NCBI GenBank assembly: GCA_022376925.1
Contig: JAIOJX010000005.1
Span: 11,002,501 to 11,066,500, forward strand
Direction: 5' to 3'
Length of the DNA: 64,000 nt
From: Tragulus kanchil
Taxonomy: Eukaryota; Chordata; Mammalia; Artiodactyla; Tragulidae
Below, piece after piece: positions 21,338-34,517 of this stretch. A program made the position numbers and the translations under genes. The notes beneath the pieces were generated by a model that was not told the DNA's origin, made no database searches, and saw only the letters and a program-made list of their open reading frames with translations. How positions within the stretch are numbered: the stretch's first letter is position 1; every line of letters starts with the position of its first letter.

Positions 21338-21920
21338 TGTTTTGTACATATTAATAAACTTGTTTTTCTCTTGTAAATGTATCTTTGTAATCAGCCTATA
21401 ATATACAGGGACCCAGCCTATGAATCTAAGATGGGAAAATAATCTTCCCTTACACTTGAAAAATATACTTTCAAACTGGAGAAATAGAAAATATGTGTAA
21501 AAGTTGTGATTCTTCATGGTTTTGTACAATTTTTACATAACTGAAACTTGGCAAAATATTAAAGATGATGAATATAATGATCATTGAGCACATTTGAATG
21601 TTCTTTTCTGGACCAGTGATATTTAGATGAGTACTGAAATAAAGATTTTCCTATTCTATACATTTTTATCTACTCTATAAAATTTAATTTTTCTTGATTC
21701 CAGCAAAATCACTAATTATCTTGATATGGTAAAGATTTTCATGTAGTTTATTTTCTAGGATAAGAAAGAACTAAAAAATTAAAAGCAAAATGTTGTCAAA
21801 GTGAGCAAAAGTTAATTGCTTTTTATCAAAAACATAAGATAAATGCAAAAAATTTAAAAACAGATTGCTTTGATGATTTATATATATTTTTCAAAAGTAT
21901 TGGAATTCCTCTCTCTTTAA

Positions 21921-22143
21921 TTTATATTTATTTTCCTCCGTCTTTTTATTCTTTTGACATGTGTGGGTCTCCCACTGCAGTAGCCTCTCCCGCTGCAGAG
22001 CGCCAACTCTGGGCGCATGGCTCATAATTGGACACACTGGCCCAGCCGCCGTGCAGCAGGCAGGATCTTCCCGGTCAGGGGTCGAACTGGTGCCCCCTGA
22101 ACTGCAAGGTGGACTCTTGATGCACTGGACCAACAAGGAAGCC
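21921..22143 (-). mobile_element. CHR-type SINE, partly deleted
   Basis: The CHR body has internal deletions after gcgcatgg and in the B-box region. The head is ctggaccaacaaggaagcc. Confidence 0.85.
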
Positions 22144-22696
22144 AGAATTTCTCTTTTAAAAGCCAAAAATAATTGCAATTAACAAAAATCAAAATTTTAT
22201 TTCAAAATCAAAGATGACGTTTTATTTAATATGTACAAATTTGAATATAATCACAGTAAATTTTTTTGTATTGAAAAACTATTTGCAATTTTAGTTTTTA
22301 AGGTCCACATAGTTACCAATGTAAGAATTAGAATCATGCCTTACACATGTCATATCTTGAATGAATCTGCGTACACACTTAAGAATAATGTATGAGTTGT
22401 TTACTATTTACTGCAAAATGTTCCTCAGACACCATGTGCAACAGTTGTGAATAATGTCAACCAAAAAAGAAAAAGAGAAAGCCTGCATCTGACTCCATGT
22501 GATGTCAACCACCAACCAACCAAAGAAAAAGCTGCAAAAGAAAAATTTTAAAAATGCAATTCAAAGACACAGATTTGGGTAAAACCAAAAGAATATTATG
22601 AGGAAGAGAAAGAATCAGAGGCTTATAAAGGTAAAAACCACAAGGCTGTATGCTAATACAAGAAAGGAAATATTTGCCTGAAGTTATTTTAGGGTT

Positions 22697-22880
22697 GCGC
22701 TTCCCTAGTGGGAATCTTGACTGCAATTCTGGAGACCTGGGTTCAATACCTGGGTCTGGAGGATTCCCTGCAGAAGAAAATGGTAACCCACTCCAGTATT
22801 CTTGCCTGGAAAGTCCCACAAACAGAGGAGTCTGGTAGGCTATAGTACATGGGCTCATAAAAGAGTGGGATGGGACATAG
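22697..22880 (+). mobile_element. Bov-tA SINE (D8 copy A)
   Basis: The tRNA-like head gcttccctagtggg is followed by the Bov-A tail aacccactccagtattcttg. It is moderately diverged. Confidence 0.88.
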
Positions 22881-23075
22881 AAACTAAAGGACAAGAAGAA
22901 AGGATGTATATAAGAAACATAATTTATTTGATAGGTCTTCTTTATGTCTTTATTTTGTGTAGAATCATAGGTCTCTCTTTTAAAATTATTGCTTTGTGTT
23001 TCATCTTTGTACTCGAGTTTTACAGAATTCATATTTTATTGATTTATTTTATAGCAAAGTCATTACAGAAAATTC

Positions 23076-23098
23076 ATATATATATATATATATATATG
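23076..23098. repeat. (AT)n microsatellite
   Basis: About 11 AT units; the same tract recurs near 24153 through D8. It has the same length in both copies as far as I can read. Confidence 0.9.
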
Positions 23099-23204
23099 TA
23101 TTTGAATACTAGGCTCTGTGTCTTTATTTCTAATCTTGTTTGTTTCTTTAAAAAAATATGTTTTCATAACACATAGTGTGTTTCCAGCTTCTTCATGCTA
23201 AATG

Positions 23205-23423
23205 TGGGCTTCCCAGATGGTGCTAGTTGTAAAGAACATGGCTGCCAGTGCAGGAGATGTAAAAGATGTGAGTTGGATCCCTGGGTCAGGAAGATCCCCT
23301 GGAGGAGGGCATGGCAACCTACTCCAATATTCTCGCTTGGAGAATCCTATGGACAGAGGAGGTTGGTGAGATACACTCCATAGAGCCGCAAAGAGTTGGA
23401 CACGACTGAAGTAACTTAGCATG
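23205..23423 (+). mobile_element. Bov-tA SINE, first of three copies
   Basis: It runs from gggcttcccagatggtgc through ggatccctgggtcaggaag to agagttggacacgactgaag, near full length. Confidence 0.93.
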
Positions 23424-23773
23424 CATGCACGCATACTTAATGAATCTGTACACACTTAAGAATAATGTATGAGTTGTTTACTATTTACTGCAAAATGTTC
23501 CTCAGACACCATGTGCAACAGTTGTGAATAATGTCAACCAAAAAAGAAAAAGAGAAAGCCTGCATCTGACTCCATGTGATGTCAACCACCAACCAACCAA
23601 AGAAAAAGCTGCAAAAGAAAAATTTTAAAAATGCAATTCAAAGACACAGATTTGGGTAAAACCAAAAGAATATTATGAGGAAGAGAAAGAATCAGAGGCT
23701 TATAAAGGTAAAAACCACAAGGCTGTATGCTAATACAAGAAAGGAAATATTTGCCTGAAGTTATTTTAGGGTT

Positions 23774-23957
23774 GCGCTTCCCTAGTGGGAATCTTGACTG
23801 CAATTCTGGAGACCTGGGTTCAATACCTGGGTCTGGAGGATTCCCTGCAGAAGAAAATGGTAACCCACTCCAGTATTCTTGCCTGGAAAGTCCCACAAAC
23901 AGAGGAGTCTGGTAGGCTATAGTACATGGGCTCATAAAAGAGTGGGATGGGACATAG
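23774..23957 (+). mobile_element. Bov-tA SINE (D8 copy B)
   Basis: This is the same element as at 22697-22880, repeated by D8. Confidence 0.88.
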
Positions 23958-24281
23958 AAACTAAAGGACAAGAAGAAAGGATGTATATAAGAAACATAAT
24001 TTATTTGATAGGTCTTCTTTATGTCTTTATTTTGTGTAGAATCATAGGTCTCTCTTTTAAAATTATTGCTTTGTGTTTCATCTTTGTACTCGAGTTTTAC
24101 AGAATTCATATTTTATTGATTTATTTTATAGCAAAGTCATTACAGAAAATTCATATATATATATATATATATATGTATTTGAATACTAGGCTCTGTGTCT
24201 TTATTTCTAATCTTGTTTGTTTCTTTAAAAAAATATGTTTTCATAACACATAGTGTGTTTCCAGCTTCTTCATGCTAAATG

Positions 24282-24500
24282 TGGGCTTCCCAGATGGTGC
24301 TAGTTGTAAAGAACATGGCTGCCAGTGCAGGAGATGTAAAAGATGTGAGTTGGATCCCTGGGTCAGGAAGATCCCCTGGAGGAGGGCATGGCAACCTACT
24401 CCAATATTCTCGCTTGGAGAATCCTATGGACAGAGGAGGTTGGTGAGATACACTCCATAGAGCCGCAAAGAGTTGGACACGACTGAAGTAACTTAGCATG
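24282..24500 (+). mobile_element. Bov-tA SINE, second copy
   Basis: This is the same insertion as at 23205, repeated by D8. Confidence 0.93.
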
Positions 24501-25430
24501 CATGCACGCATACTTAATGAAAGCAGCTCTAGCCAGACCTTCAATTTGCTTGGGTATGGATGGTCTCGCCTCAAATCTTTTTTCATTCTCCTGTGAGACC
24601 TGTTGTCTCACCATCTGACGTCAGCTGGAGGGTGTAGTTATCGAGCTTTATCTACTTTGCCATAGACTAAAGCTGTAACTCTGATTGGAGAGAGCTCAGC
24701 CATTGCCTCCAGCCTTTGAGAGATGGGACTCTAAAATATTTTTGAGGTTTTAATAAGGATATTGCAATAGACTTTGCTTCATCATAATGGGTTGGATGAT
24801 GATGAAGAGGTAACAGAGGAATAATTCTATCCGTTAGAAGGAAAATTTTCCCAGAGTGTATGTTTCTGTTAGAATAAGTCAAGCCTGGCTATTCAAGCCC
24901 TCAATTTACCTGCCTTCCCTCAATTGCTGGAAAATAGCATTTTTGGAAAATTAGTTTTGCATCAGCAGTCAAGATGGATAGAAATGGAGGAGACTGGACT
25001 CAGGGAGATTAAAGAGGTAACTCTTAGGGTAATGTTGGGGAGAAATAAATTAGGTTGAAACACTGAGTACAAAGGGGAAAAAGTAAAACATTTGAGGGAG
25101 AGAAAGCACCACCAACCTCTGGTGACGAAGAGACAGGATAATCAAGGATTAGAAATAGTCAAAATTTATTTAACTTTGGGGACTGAAAAATTGATAATTC
25201 TGTCTGCTGCATGCTGAAAGCTGTATTGATCTTTCTAAATGTGCAGAAAGAGATGAACTCAGTTTGGGTAAACAACAACTTCCAAGTGAAAAGGAAACCA
25301 GTGTTATTGATTACATGTAATCAATAATGGTAAATAGTATTAGATATAATCAATGTATTAATACAATATTAGTATGTATTACTTTTTTTTCATAACACAT
25401 AGTGTGTTTCCAGCTTCTTCATGCTAAATG

Positions 25431-25649
25431 TGGGCTTCCCAGATGGTGCTAGTTGTAAAGAACATGGCTGCCAGTGCAGGAGATGTAAAAGATGTGAGTT
25501 GGATCCCTGGGTCAGGAAGATCCCCTGGAGGAGGGCATGGCAACCTACTCCAATATTCTCGCTTGGAGAATCCTATGGACAGAGGAGGTTGGTGAGATAC
25601 ACTCCATAGAGCCGCAAAGAGTTGGACACGACTGAAGTAACTTAGCATG
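25431..25649 (+). mobile_element. Bov-tA SINE, third copy
   Basis: This is the same insertion again, repeated by D9. Confidence 0.93.
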
Positions 25650-26151
25650 CATGCACGCATACTTAATGAAAGCAGCTCTAGCCAGACCTTCAATTTGCTT
25701 GGGTATGGATGGTCTCGCCTCAAATCTTTTTTCATTCTCCTGTGAGACCTGTTGTCTCACCATCTGACGTCAGCTGGAGGGTGTAGTTATCGAGCTTTAT
25801 CTACTTTGCCATAGACTAAAGCTGTAACTCTGATTGGAGAGAGCTCAGCCATTGCCTCCAGCCTTTGAGAGATGGGACTCTAAAATATTTTTGAGGTTTT
25901 AATAAGGATATTGCAATAGACTTTGCTTCATCATAATGGGTTGGATGATGATGAAGAGGTAACAGAGGAATAATTCTATCCGTTAGAAGGAAAATTTTCC
26001 CAGAGTGTATGTTTCTGTTAGAATAAGTCAAGCCTGGCTATTCAAGCCCTCAATTTACCTGCCTTCCCTCAATTGCTGGAAAATAGCATTTTTGGAAAAT
26101 TAGTTTTGCATCAGCAGTCAAGATGGATAGAAATGGAGGAGACTGGACTCA

Positions 26152-28387
26152 GGGAGATTAAAGAGGTAACTCTTAGGGTAATGTTGGGGAGAAATAAATT
26201 AGGTTGAAACACTGAGTACAAAGGGGAAAAAGTAAAACATTTGAGGGAGAGAAAGCACCACCAACCTCTGGTGACGAAGAGACAGGATAATCAAGGATTA
26301 GAAATAGTCAAAATTTATTTAACTTTGGGGACTGAAAAATTGATAATTCTGTCTGCTGCATGCTGAAAGCTGTATTGATCTTTCTAAATGTGCAGAAAGA
26401 GATGAACTCAGTTTGGGTAAACAACAACTTCCAAGTGAAAAGGAAACCAGTGTTATTGATTACATGTAATCAATAATGGTAAATAGTATTAGATATAATC
26501 AATGTATTAATACAATATTAGTATGTATTACTATTATGTAGTAGAATATATATACTACACATTATTATATAGAGAGTAATATATATTTTTTTCTAGAAGC
26601 ACATGTATTAAAATATTTAACAGTGAATATTTCTGAAAGGAGGTATAGAGATGGATTTATTTTTCTTTGTACTTTATTTTTCAAATTTTGTACAAATTAA
26701 CAATATATTACTTTTATTACCATAGGACAAATATATTATTTTATAATAGATAAAAAACTGCAAAAAAGGAGACATTAAAGTGTACAGTAATATCTTTCAT
26801 GCAAATTGCCATGAAAAAGTATTAAGCAGGTTTTTTAAAATCTTGACCAGGGAAGCTTCAGTGATTTGAGTATTTAAATGTGACTTGTTCAAACTAAGAA
26901 GAGATGTAAGTATAAAATACAAATTACAACACTGAAGACTTACTGTTAAAAAAAAATACAAACTATCTCCTGCATTTTTAGACATTGGTAACATGTTGAA
27001 ATGATAGTTTTAGATATATTAGGATAAATAAATATATTATTAAAATAACTTCATGTATTTCTTTTTATTTTTAAAAAACATGCCTACTAAAAAAACTCTT
27101 TAAATTACATGTGTGGTTTGCATGTGTGACTATACTTTTATGAGACATAAAAGCTGGTCTGTATTTCATCCAATTTTTAATGAACAGTGAAAACCAACTG
27201 ACCTCAGGTGCTCTATTTTTCCACTGCCACCCATTCAGTAAAAGGAAACATCCCCTATTTACTTTTATGAGACATAAAGTCTAGGGAGATTAAAGAGGTA
27301 ACTCTTAGGGTAATGTTGGGAGAAATAAATTAGGTTGAAACACTGAGGACAAAGGGGAATAAGTAAAACATTTGAGGGAGAGAAAGCACCACCAACCTCT
27401 GGTGACGAAGAGACAGGATAATCAAGGATTAGAAATAGTCAAAATTTATTTAACTTTGGGGACTGAAAAATTGATAATTCTGTCTGCTGCATGCTGAAAG
27501 CTGTATTGATCTTTCTAAATGTGCAGAAAGAGATGAACTCAGTTTGGGTAAACAACAACTTCCAAGTGAAAAGGAAACCAGTGTTATTGATTACATGTAA
27601 TCAATAATGGTAAATAGTATTAGATATAATCAATGTATTAATACAATATTAGTATGTATTACTATTATGTAGTAGAATATATATACTACACATTATTATA
27701 TAGAGAGTAATATATATTTTTTTCTAGAAGCACATGTATTAAAATATTTAACAGTGAATATTTCTGAAAGGAGGTATAGAGATGGATTTATTTTTCTTTG
27801 TACTTTATTTTTCAAATTTTGTACAAATTAACAATATATTACTTTTATTACCATAGGACAAATATATTATTTTATAATAGATAAAAAACTGCAAAAAAGG
27901 AGACATTAAAGTGTACAGTAATATCTTTCATGCAAATTGCCATGAAAAAGTATTAAGCAGGTTTTTTAAAATCTTGACCAGGGAAGCTTCAGTGATTTGA
28001 GTATTTAAATGTGACTTGTTCAAACTAAGAAGAGATGTAAGTATAAAATACAAATTACAACACTGAAGACTTACTGTTAAAAAAAAATACAAACTATCTC
28101 CTGCATTTTTAGACATTGGTAACATGTTGAAATGATAGTTTTAGATATATTAGGATAAATAAATATATTATTAAAATAACTTCATGTATTTCTTTTTATT
28201 TTTAAAAAACATGCCTACTAAAAAAACTCTTTAAATTACATGTGTGGTTTGCATGTGTGACTATACTTTTATGAGACATAAAAGCTGGTCTGTATTTCAT
28301 CCAATTTTTAATGAACAGTGAAAACCAACTGACCTCAGGTGCTCTATTTTTCCACTGCCACCCATTCAGTAAAAGGAAATATCCCCT
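26152..28387. repeat. Tandem recap duplication D10
   Basis: Bases 26152-27255 recur at 27283-28387 (offset 1131). A filler at 27256-27282 contains acttttatgagacataaa, a copy of 27134-27151. Because D9 overlaps, the segment beginning at about 25003 is present three times. Confidence 0.96.
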
Positions 28388-28596
28388 TTGAGCCATTTTT
28401 GCTCACACTTCTACGTGACAGGGGTGGGGATATTTTCACACCAACAGTCACTTTCTCCAACTCTCCAGTCATTAACCGGGTGTCTTAGAATTCAGTTCAG
28501 TAGCTTTGGGAAGTGAGCATCGACAATGTGCATTTAAGAGCTCAGTCCCACAAGACTGTCCCCACTTAGGAGCCAATTTCAGGTCTCTGCTTGTCA

Positions 28597-28705
28597 CCTA
28601 TTCGTACTATTCCGTTTTATACAGGGACTTGAGCATCCGTGGATTTGGGTATCCACAGAGGCCTCAGAACCAGTTCCCTGGGGACACCAAGAGCCGCTTG
28701 TACTT
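28597..28705 (-). mobile_element. MER2-like DNA transposon fragment
   Basis: It contains cagggacttgagcatccgtg and gggtatccacagaggcc, the reverse of the MER2 (Tigger group) end. Only the terminal part is present. Confidence 0.7.
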
Positions 28706-28978
28706 CTGACTAAATAAAAGTTTATGTTCACCAACCCAGATGCTGTCTAAATTCCGTCATTTAAGGTTTTTATGGAGCTTGTGTTACTTAGGCATAATGG
28801 ATTAGTTCACTGGCCACTAGTGATTTTTCTCAGCCTCTAACCTCCTTCCTTCCCTGGAGGTCAGTGGGTGGGGCTGCAAGTTCCATGCCTGGGCCTTTCT
28901 GGAAAGCAGCCCCCATCCTGAAGCTCTCCAGCCACCAACGCACAAGACACTCATCACTTTGGAGATTCCAAGGGCTTT

Positions 28979-29312
28979 TTTTTTTTTTTTAAAGATTTAT
29001 TTATTTATTTATTTATTTTGGTGGGGGTGGGGTGGGGAGGGAGGGGAGCAGGCGGGCCACCTCTATTGGTCTTTCATTTGTCCATTTTCATCCATCTTTG
29101 TTCTTTGGCCCGTGTGGGCCTCCCATCGCGGTGGCCTCTGTTGTCGTAGAGCGCCGGCTCTGGGCGCATGCGCTCCTGAGCTCCGGCTCGGTGATTGGAC
29201 ACATCGGTCCAGCCGCTCCGTGGCACGTGGGATCTTCCCAGGCTAGGGATCGAACCGGCGCCCCTTGCACTGCAAGGTGGTGTCCTTACCCACTGGACCA
29301 CCAGGGAAGCCC
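28979..29312 (-). mobile_element. CHR-type SINE, young-looking
   Basis: A perfect 12-bp target-site duplication tccaagggcttt lies at 28967-28978 and 29313-29324. The body has intact gatcgaaccggcgcc (reverse B box) and an extended ttatttattt tail followed by a G-rich block. Confidence 0.95.
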
Positions 29313-29907
29313 TCCAAGGGCTTTAAGGAGACAAGAATTGGCTCAAAGAACCAACTGGACAAAGAACAAATCTACTTATTTCTTGTTGTATGACACCCTG
29401 AATCCTATCTGCTAACAGTATCTACTTCCTCTTTCTATGCCTTCCAAGGGCTTCCTGGGTTTGGAACAAACACAGAATTAATCCACAGTATGGGGGGCAG
29501 GTTACTGCTGGAACTTGTCATTTTTGGGAACAGTATTCATTTTGCTCTTGGGTCACTACTACCCCCCTTTCCGTCCCTTCTCATAAATGATGCTAGCACA
29601 AGGCTCTTTTGACTCACAGATGTTTGTGAAGTTGGAGGAAAACTATCACAAGAGCAGAAAGTGACTTCAAATGATCTCATGCTCTCTGTAAATTTTCCTG
29701 TGATTCTCACAAGAGCTTCTCCATCGCCTGGCTCCGCCCACACCATTTGTACCCCTACTAGCCACCCATCTCCCCCTCTCACCCTCCCTTCCCCCCCCAC
29801 CCCTGCCCTGCCTTCACCTGTCCTCTTTCTCCTGGAGTCCATTTCCTTTTTCTAGCACTGGCTGACAACTCCAAACTTTCTTGAAACTTTATTGTGTAGA
29901 GTGAGCT

Positions 29908-30100
29908 TCCCAGGTGGAGCTAGCGGTAAAGAATCCGCCTGCCAATGAAGGAGAGGAGTGCTTAATCCCTGAGCTGGGAGGATTCCCTGGAGGAGGAAAT
30001 GGCAACCCACTCCCATATTCTTGCCTGAGAAATCCCATGGACAGAGGCGCCTAGCAGGGCTACAGTTCATGCGGTTTCAAAGAGTCAAACATGACTGAGT
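29908..30100 (+). mobile_element. Bov-tA SINE
   Basis: It runs from gagcttcccaggtggagc through caacccactcccatattctt to caaacatgactgag and is moderately diverged. Confidence 0.9.
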
Positions 30101-31035
30101 AGTGTATCTTGTCTAAAGGTTTTCCACATAGACTCTCCTTGGGCAATTTTGCATTTCAAAACCAGATGGGCCCCTTTGGGGGTTTTTTTTGAAAGGATTA
30201 AACTCCTCAGATTTCCATGAGCTCTTTACAGTAATCCCATTTCATTTTGTTATGCTGGTTTTGTTTATGAAGAGACAGGTGGTAGAAGTCTCATTGTAAG
30301 CCAAGATCTGTTGTATTAACAATTCTCAGGTAACAGACAGACTTTTGTCCTGGAATGTTGCCTACCTTCCAAAAATGGCGATCTAATCAGTACTGTTCCC
30401 AAATTAAGAGCTATTTGCAAAATAACACAGTGGTTAAGGTCGTGGCTGCCCACACTGACATCCTGTGGGCTTTGATCCAGGCCTGCCAAGTGAGTCACTC
30501 AGGGAAACAACTAGGGGGTGAGTTCGGAGGCAAAAATGGGGAGGAGATCTTCTGAAGATCCGAGAATAAACTTTCCTTTCTTCTTCTTGTTTTCATTTTC
30601 TCTTGCATTATTTCCTTGAAAGGAAATGGAAATTTAACGTGCAGAGTTTGTGCAGACCAAAGTGGACATGTCTTCTCCCAGAAGAAATTCATCAGGGCTA
30701 AAAGATATACAGATATGATTTTTATACGTGTGGGGATTTGTCCCAGGACGTCAGGGCTTGACATAGACGTGCTTGGCACATGCACCCGCTCGAGATGACG
30801 GAACCAGTAAGTCGTTCCTACTTGCAGAGAACAATTCTGAGGACTACGTGGAAGAACTTTCTGGAATAGCAAGGGCATGAAATGACAGGACGGCTGAATT
30901 GAGTGAACTGGCAGCATTCAATACCCAAAAAGAATTGAATGGAGGTTTGTGATTGGTTTAAGATGAATGAGAACACTGGGGTTACTTCTGCCATTTTCCG
31001 TGTGTCTCAACCCTAGGTGAGGCAGGTCATTCAAC
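30101..31035. other. Intergenic stretch, nothing recognised
   Basis: It has open frames on both strands (a 140-codon minus frame at 30495-30917), but no family motif, no splice context and no codon pattern that supports a gene. Confidence 0.4.
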
Positions 31036-33171
31036 AGAACTCAGGGGATTCGTGGACTTAGAGCCTGGCTTAATTGCGGTCCTTTGAAGGTAAGCGGTGT
31101 TGTAGAAGCTGGGCTGTCTGATGCTTTCACATACTGACTCACATCCTCTCAGCTCCGACTCCGATTTCAGCAATGACTGGAACAAATAGTTCCCTGTGGG
31201 CTTGGGCTCATTTCTTGCCGACAGCATCTCACCTGGGGCATGAATTCTGTGTCTTTTATTTTCTGCCTAGGGCTTCTCTGATGTAATGGTACAGGGTGGT
31301 CGTGGATCTTTGCTCTGCATGCATGCCTGAGAAACCCACTGGATGAAAGGAGCAGGCTTCCTGGATGACTACGTGGAGGGCTGCCTGTTGAAAGCATGGA
31401 TGGTCTGCGATGTATGTGGGAAGCGACACCTCTAATATGAGAAGCCTGTGGGATTTGGGGAATCCTGGGATATGTGTGACCATACCCTGACTCATACACC
31501 CCCTGTACGGCTCCTGGACTTTGGCCCTTCCCCAAGATACAAGGAGGTGGGGGACAGGAAAGTCCCAGGGAACATGAGCCCACAGACAACAGATTAAGGA
31601 CGCTGCCTTTGTTGAGGGGGTAACTGGTGTTCAAACATCCATGTGTTCACTGATCATGTTCCAGCCTTCCTGGCATTGGGGTTGGGGCCATGTGACTGGT
31701 TCTGACTAATGGAGTGTGAGGTCTCCATGGTATTTTGGCTCCTGGTTTTGTGACTTACAGTGGAAACCTCCAAGATGGTGCAGTTGTAGTGTGGAAGTAA
31801 CCTGGGTCACAGTCTGAGAAAAGCAAATAAAGTTGCCTGGGGAGCAAGAAATAAAGCTTCGTGTATGTTAGTTGCTGAAATGTCCAGGATTTCTTGTTAT
31901 GGCAGCACATTTTACACAATCCTGACTGTTACATTACTATAGGTATTAAAAAAAGATACATCACAATTTTAAAATAAGAGAGGATAGTTTGTTAAATGAG
32001 ACAAGAATGAGAGGCTATAAAGGAGGATCGACTGGATATAATGATTATGTTTTAAAAATGGTTAAAAGCTCTGCAGTTTGAGAGCTACAATACACAGTAT
32101 AAAAGAACTCAGGGGATTCGTGGACTTAGAGCCTGGCTTAATTGCGGTCCTTTGAAGGTAAGCGGTGTTGTAGAAGCTGGGCTGTCTGATGCTTTCACAT
32201 ACTGACTCACATCCTCTCAGCTCCGACTCCGATTTCAGCAATGACTGGAACAAATAGTTCCCTGTGGGCTTGGGCTCATTTCTTGCCGACAGCATCTCAC
32301 CTGGGGCATGAATTCTGTGTCTTTTATTTTCTGCCTAGGGCTTCTCTGATGTAATGGTACAGGGTGGTCGTGGATCTTTGCTCTGCATGCATGCCTGAGA
32401 AACCCACTGGATGAAAGGAGCAGGCTTCCTGGATGACTACGTGGAGGGCTGCCTGTTGAAAGCATGGATGGTCTGCGATGTATGTGGGAAGCGACACCTC
32501 TAATATGAGAAGCCTGTGGGATTTGGGGAATCCTGGGATATGTGTGACCATACCCTGACTCATACACCCCCTGTACGGCTCCTGGACTTTGGCCCTTCCC
32601 CAAGATACAAGGAGGTGGGGGACAGGAAAGTCCCAGGGAACATGAGCCCACAGACAACAGATTAAGGACGCTGCCTTTGTTGAGGGGGTAACTGGTGTTC
32701 AAACATCCATGTGTTCACTGATCATGTTCCAGCCTTCCTGGCATTGGGGTTGGGGCCATGTGACTGGTTCTGACTAATGGAGTGTGAGGTCTCCATGGTA
32801 TTTTGGCTCCTGGTTTTGTGACTTACAGTGGAAACCTCCAAGATGGTGCAGTTGTAGTGTGGAAGTAACCTGGGTCACAGTCTGAGAAAAGCAAATAAAG
32901 TTGCCTGGGGAGCAAGAAATAAAGCTTCGTGTATGTTAGTTGCTGAAATGTCCAGGATTTCTTGTTATGGCAGCACATTTTACACAATCCTGACTGTTAC
33001 ATTACTATAGGTATTAAAAAAAGATACATCACAATTTTAAAATAAGAGAGGATAGTTTGTTAAATGAGACAAGAATGAGAGGCTATAAAGGAGGATCGAC
33101 TGGATATAATGATTATGTTTTAAAAATGGTTAAAAGCTCTGCAGTTTGAGAGCTACAATACACAGTATAAA
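31036..33171. repeat. Tandem recap duplication D11
   Basis: Bases 31036-32103 recur in exact register at 32104-33171 (offset 1068) with no indel seen. The join is clean. Confidence 0.97.
31625..31950 (+). mobile_element. Possible old LTR (MaLR/MLT-like), in both D11 copies
   Basis: Text such as ggccatgtgactggttctgac, two aataaag motifs and cctgactgttaca resembles the 3' part of old mammalian LTRs. It recurs at about 32693-33018. Family not fixed. Confidence 0.35.
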
Positions 33172-33399
33172 ACATATAGCCAAAGAACAGTGACCTGCCA
33201 TAACAGATCCAGAAGCACCCCCAGAAGGCAAATTAAATTATAATGAGGGTAGGAAGTAAAGGAAAAAATAAAATCAAACAAGAGGGGTGGGCTATCCTGA
33301 TAATAGATGAAAACCAGCTATAGAGGACTGTCAGTAACCTGAATCTGCATCTGAGTTTAAAAAAGAAAAGAAAAAGTAAAAACACGGGACTGACCTCAA

Positions 33400-33640
33400 G
33401 AAATCTGGGTTCCGGTCCCAACTCTAACTTGCTGGGTCCCCAGGATAACTCAGTCAGCCCCCTGAAGCCTCACTTCCCTAACCTACAAAATCGTAGAGAG
33501 TCAGATGGCCCGGGTCTGAATCCTAGCTCAAGCACTACCTTGGTCGACTTTCTTATCTTCTTTATGTATTCATTTCTTCATGCATCAGATAAAGGTGATA
33601 CCTATTTAATATGATCCTGGCACTCAGAAAGTACTTCCCA
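33400..33640 (+). mobile_element. MIR fragments (D12 copy A)
   Basis: aatctgggttccggtccc and cgggtctgaatcctagctc are MIR-core-like, followed by aaggtgatacctatttaat. There are probably two MIR pieces side by side. Confidence 0.6.
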
Positions 33641-34517
33641 TTCCCTCCACTTTAGAAAAAAATCTTCATTTAAAATTCAGATCCTAGTTCAACACAAGTG
33701 GAAAAGCTGAAACACGGCACTCTTAGAAAACAGGCAGGAAGAATATTCACAAAGTGTCCGAATTGTGACTGGAGCTCAACTGTCCGGAGACTGGATGGTC
33801 AAGCTCTCCGGCAGTCGCTGGTTGCTCACTTGTGACGTGAAGTTTAAGCGGTAGGACTGACCTCCTTTTGTGGGAATTGCACCTTTCATAAACTATTCAG
33901 TTTCTTATTGAGCATGATGACGTGGTCTAATTCACAGTTATGGAGCAAAGAGGTTGGGGGTTTGCTCCAGAGCACAGAGGGGAGCCAAGGCCAGCCTTAG
34001 GATGAGAAGTCACTTTTCCTTAAAGTGAAACTGACAGTCGAGTAAAAAAAAAAAATGTGAGTGAATTTCTCCACCAGGCCAGTAATAAGCATGCGACGGT
34101 GCCTACAATTTCCCATCAACAGCACGGATGGCATTATTTTCCATGATACATGCAGGAAGAGGTAATTGGAAAATTGGAAACGATGAAAATGTGCAAGGAA
34201 GAAAATAAACACGAGTACTGGATATAATGATTATGTTTTAAAAATGGTTAAAAGCTCTGCAGTTTGAGAGCTACAATACACAGTATAAAACATATAGCCA
34301 AAGAACAGTGACCTGCCATAACAGATCCAGAAGCACCCCCAGAAGGCAAATTAAATTATAATGAGGGTAGGAAGTAAAGGAAAAAATAAAATCAAACAAG
34401 AGGGGTGGGCTATCCTGATAATAGATGAAAACCAGCTATAGAGGACTGTCAGTAACCTGAATCTGCATCTGAGTTTAAAAAAGAAAAGAAAAAGTAAAAA
34501 CACGGGACTGACCTCAA

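Larger units (their letters stand above)
22360..24515. repeat. Tandem recap duplication D8
   Basis: Bases 22360-23438 recur at 23439-24515 (offset 1077). aatgaa is shared at the join. Copy B lacks cg in its first 20 bases (ctgcgtacac versus ctgtacac). Each copy holds two Bov-tA elements. Confidence 0.97.
24238..26532. repeat. Tandem recap duplication D9
   Basis: Bases 24238-25383 recur at 25387-26532 (offset 1149). A short T run sits at the join. Because D8 overlaps it, the Bov-tA segment occurs three times, at 23205, 24282 and 25431. Confidence 0.97.
24515..28500. other. AT-rich intergenic stretch
   Basis: No gene or named repeat was recognised outside the Bov-tA copies. The content is one unique sequence of about 1.7 kb expanded by D9 and D10. 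An AT-rich near-palindromic patch lies at about 26535-26590 and again at about 27665-27720. Confidence 0.55.

Noticed and set aside
22505..23032. 175-codon minus-strand frame, repeated at 23582
   Set aside because: It spans a Bov-tA element and low-complexity flanks; repeated only through D8.
30495..30917. 140-codon minus-strand frame
   Set aside because: No recognisable motif, no splice or start context, and an overlapping frame on the other strand; not distinguishable from chance.
31167..31634. 155-codon minus-strand frame, repeated at 32235
   Set aside because: Repeated only because of D11; the sequence looks like old repeat, with no family motif.
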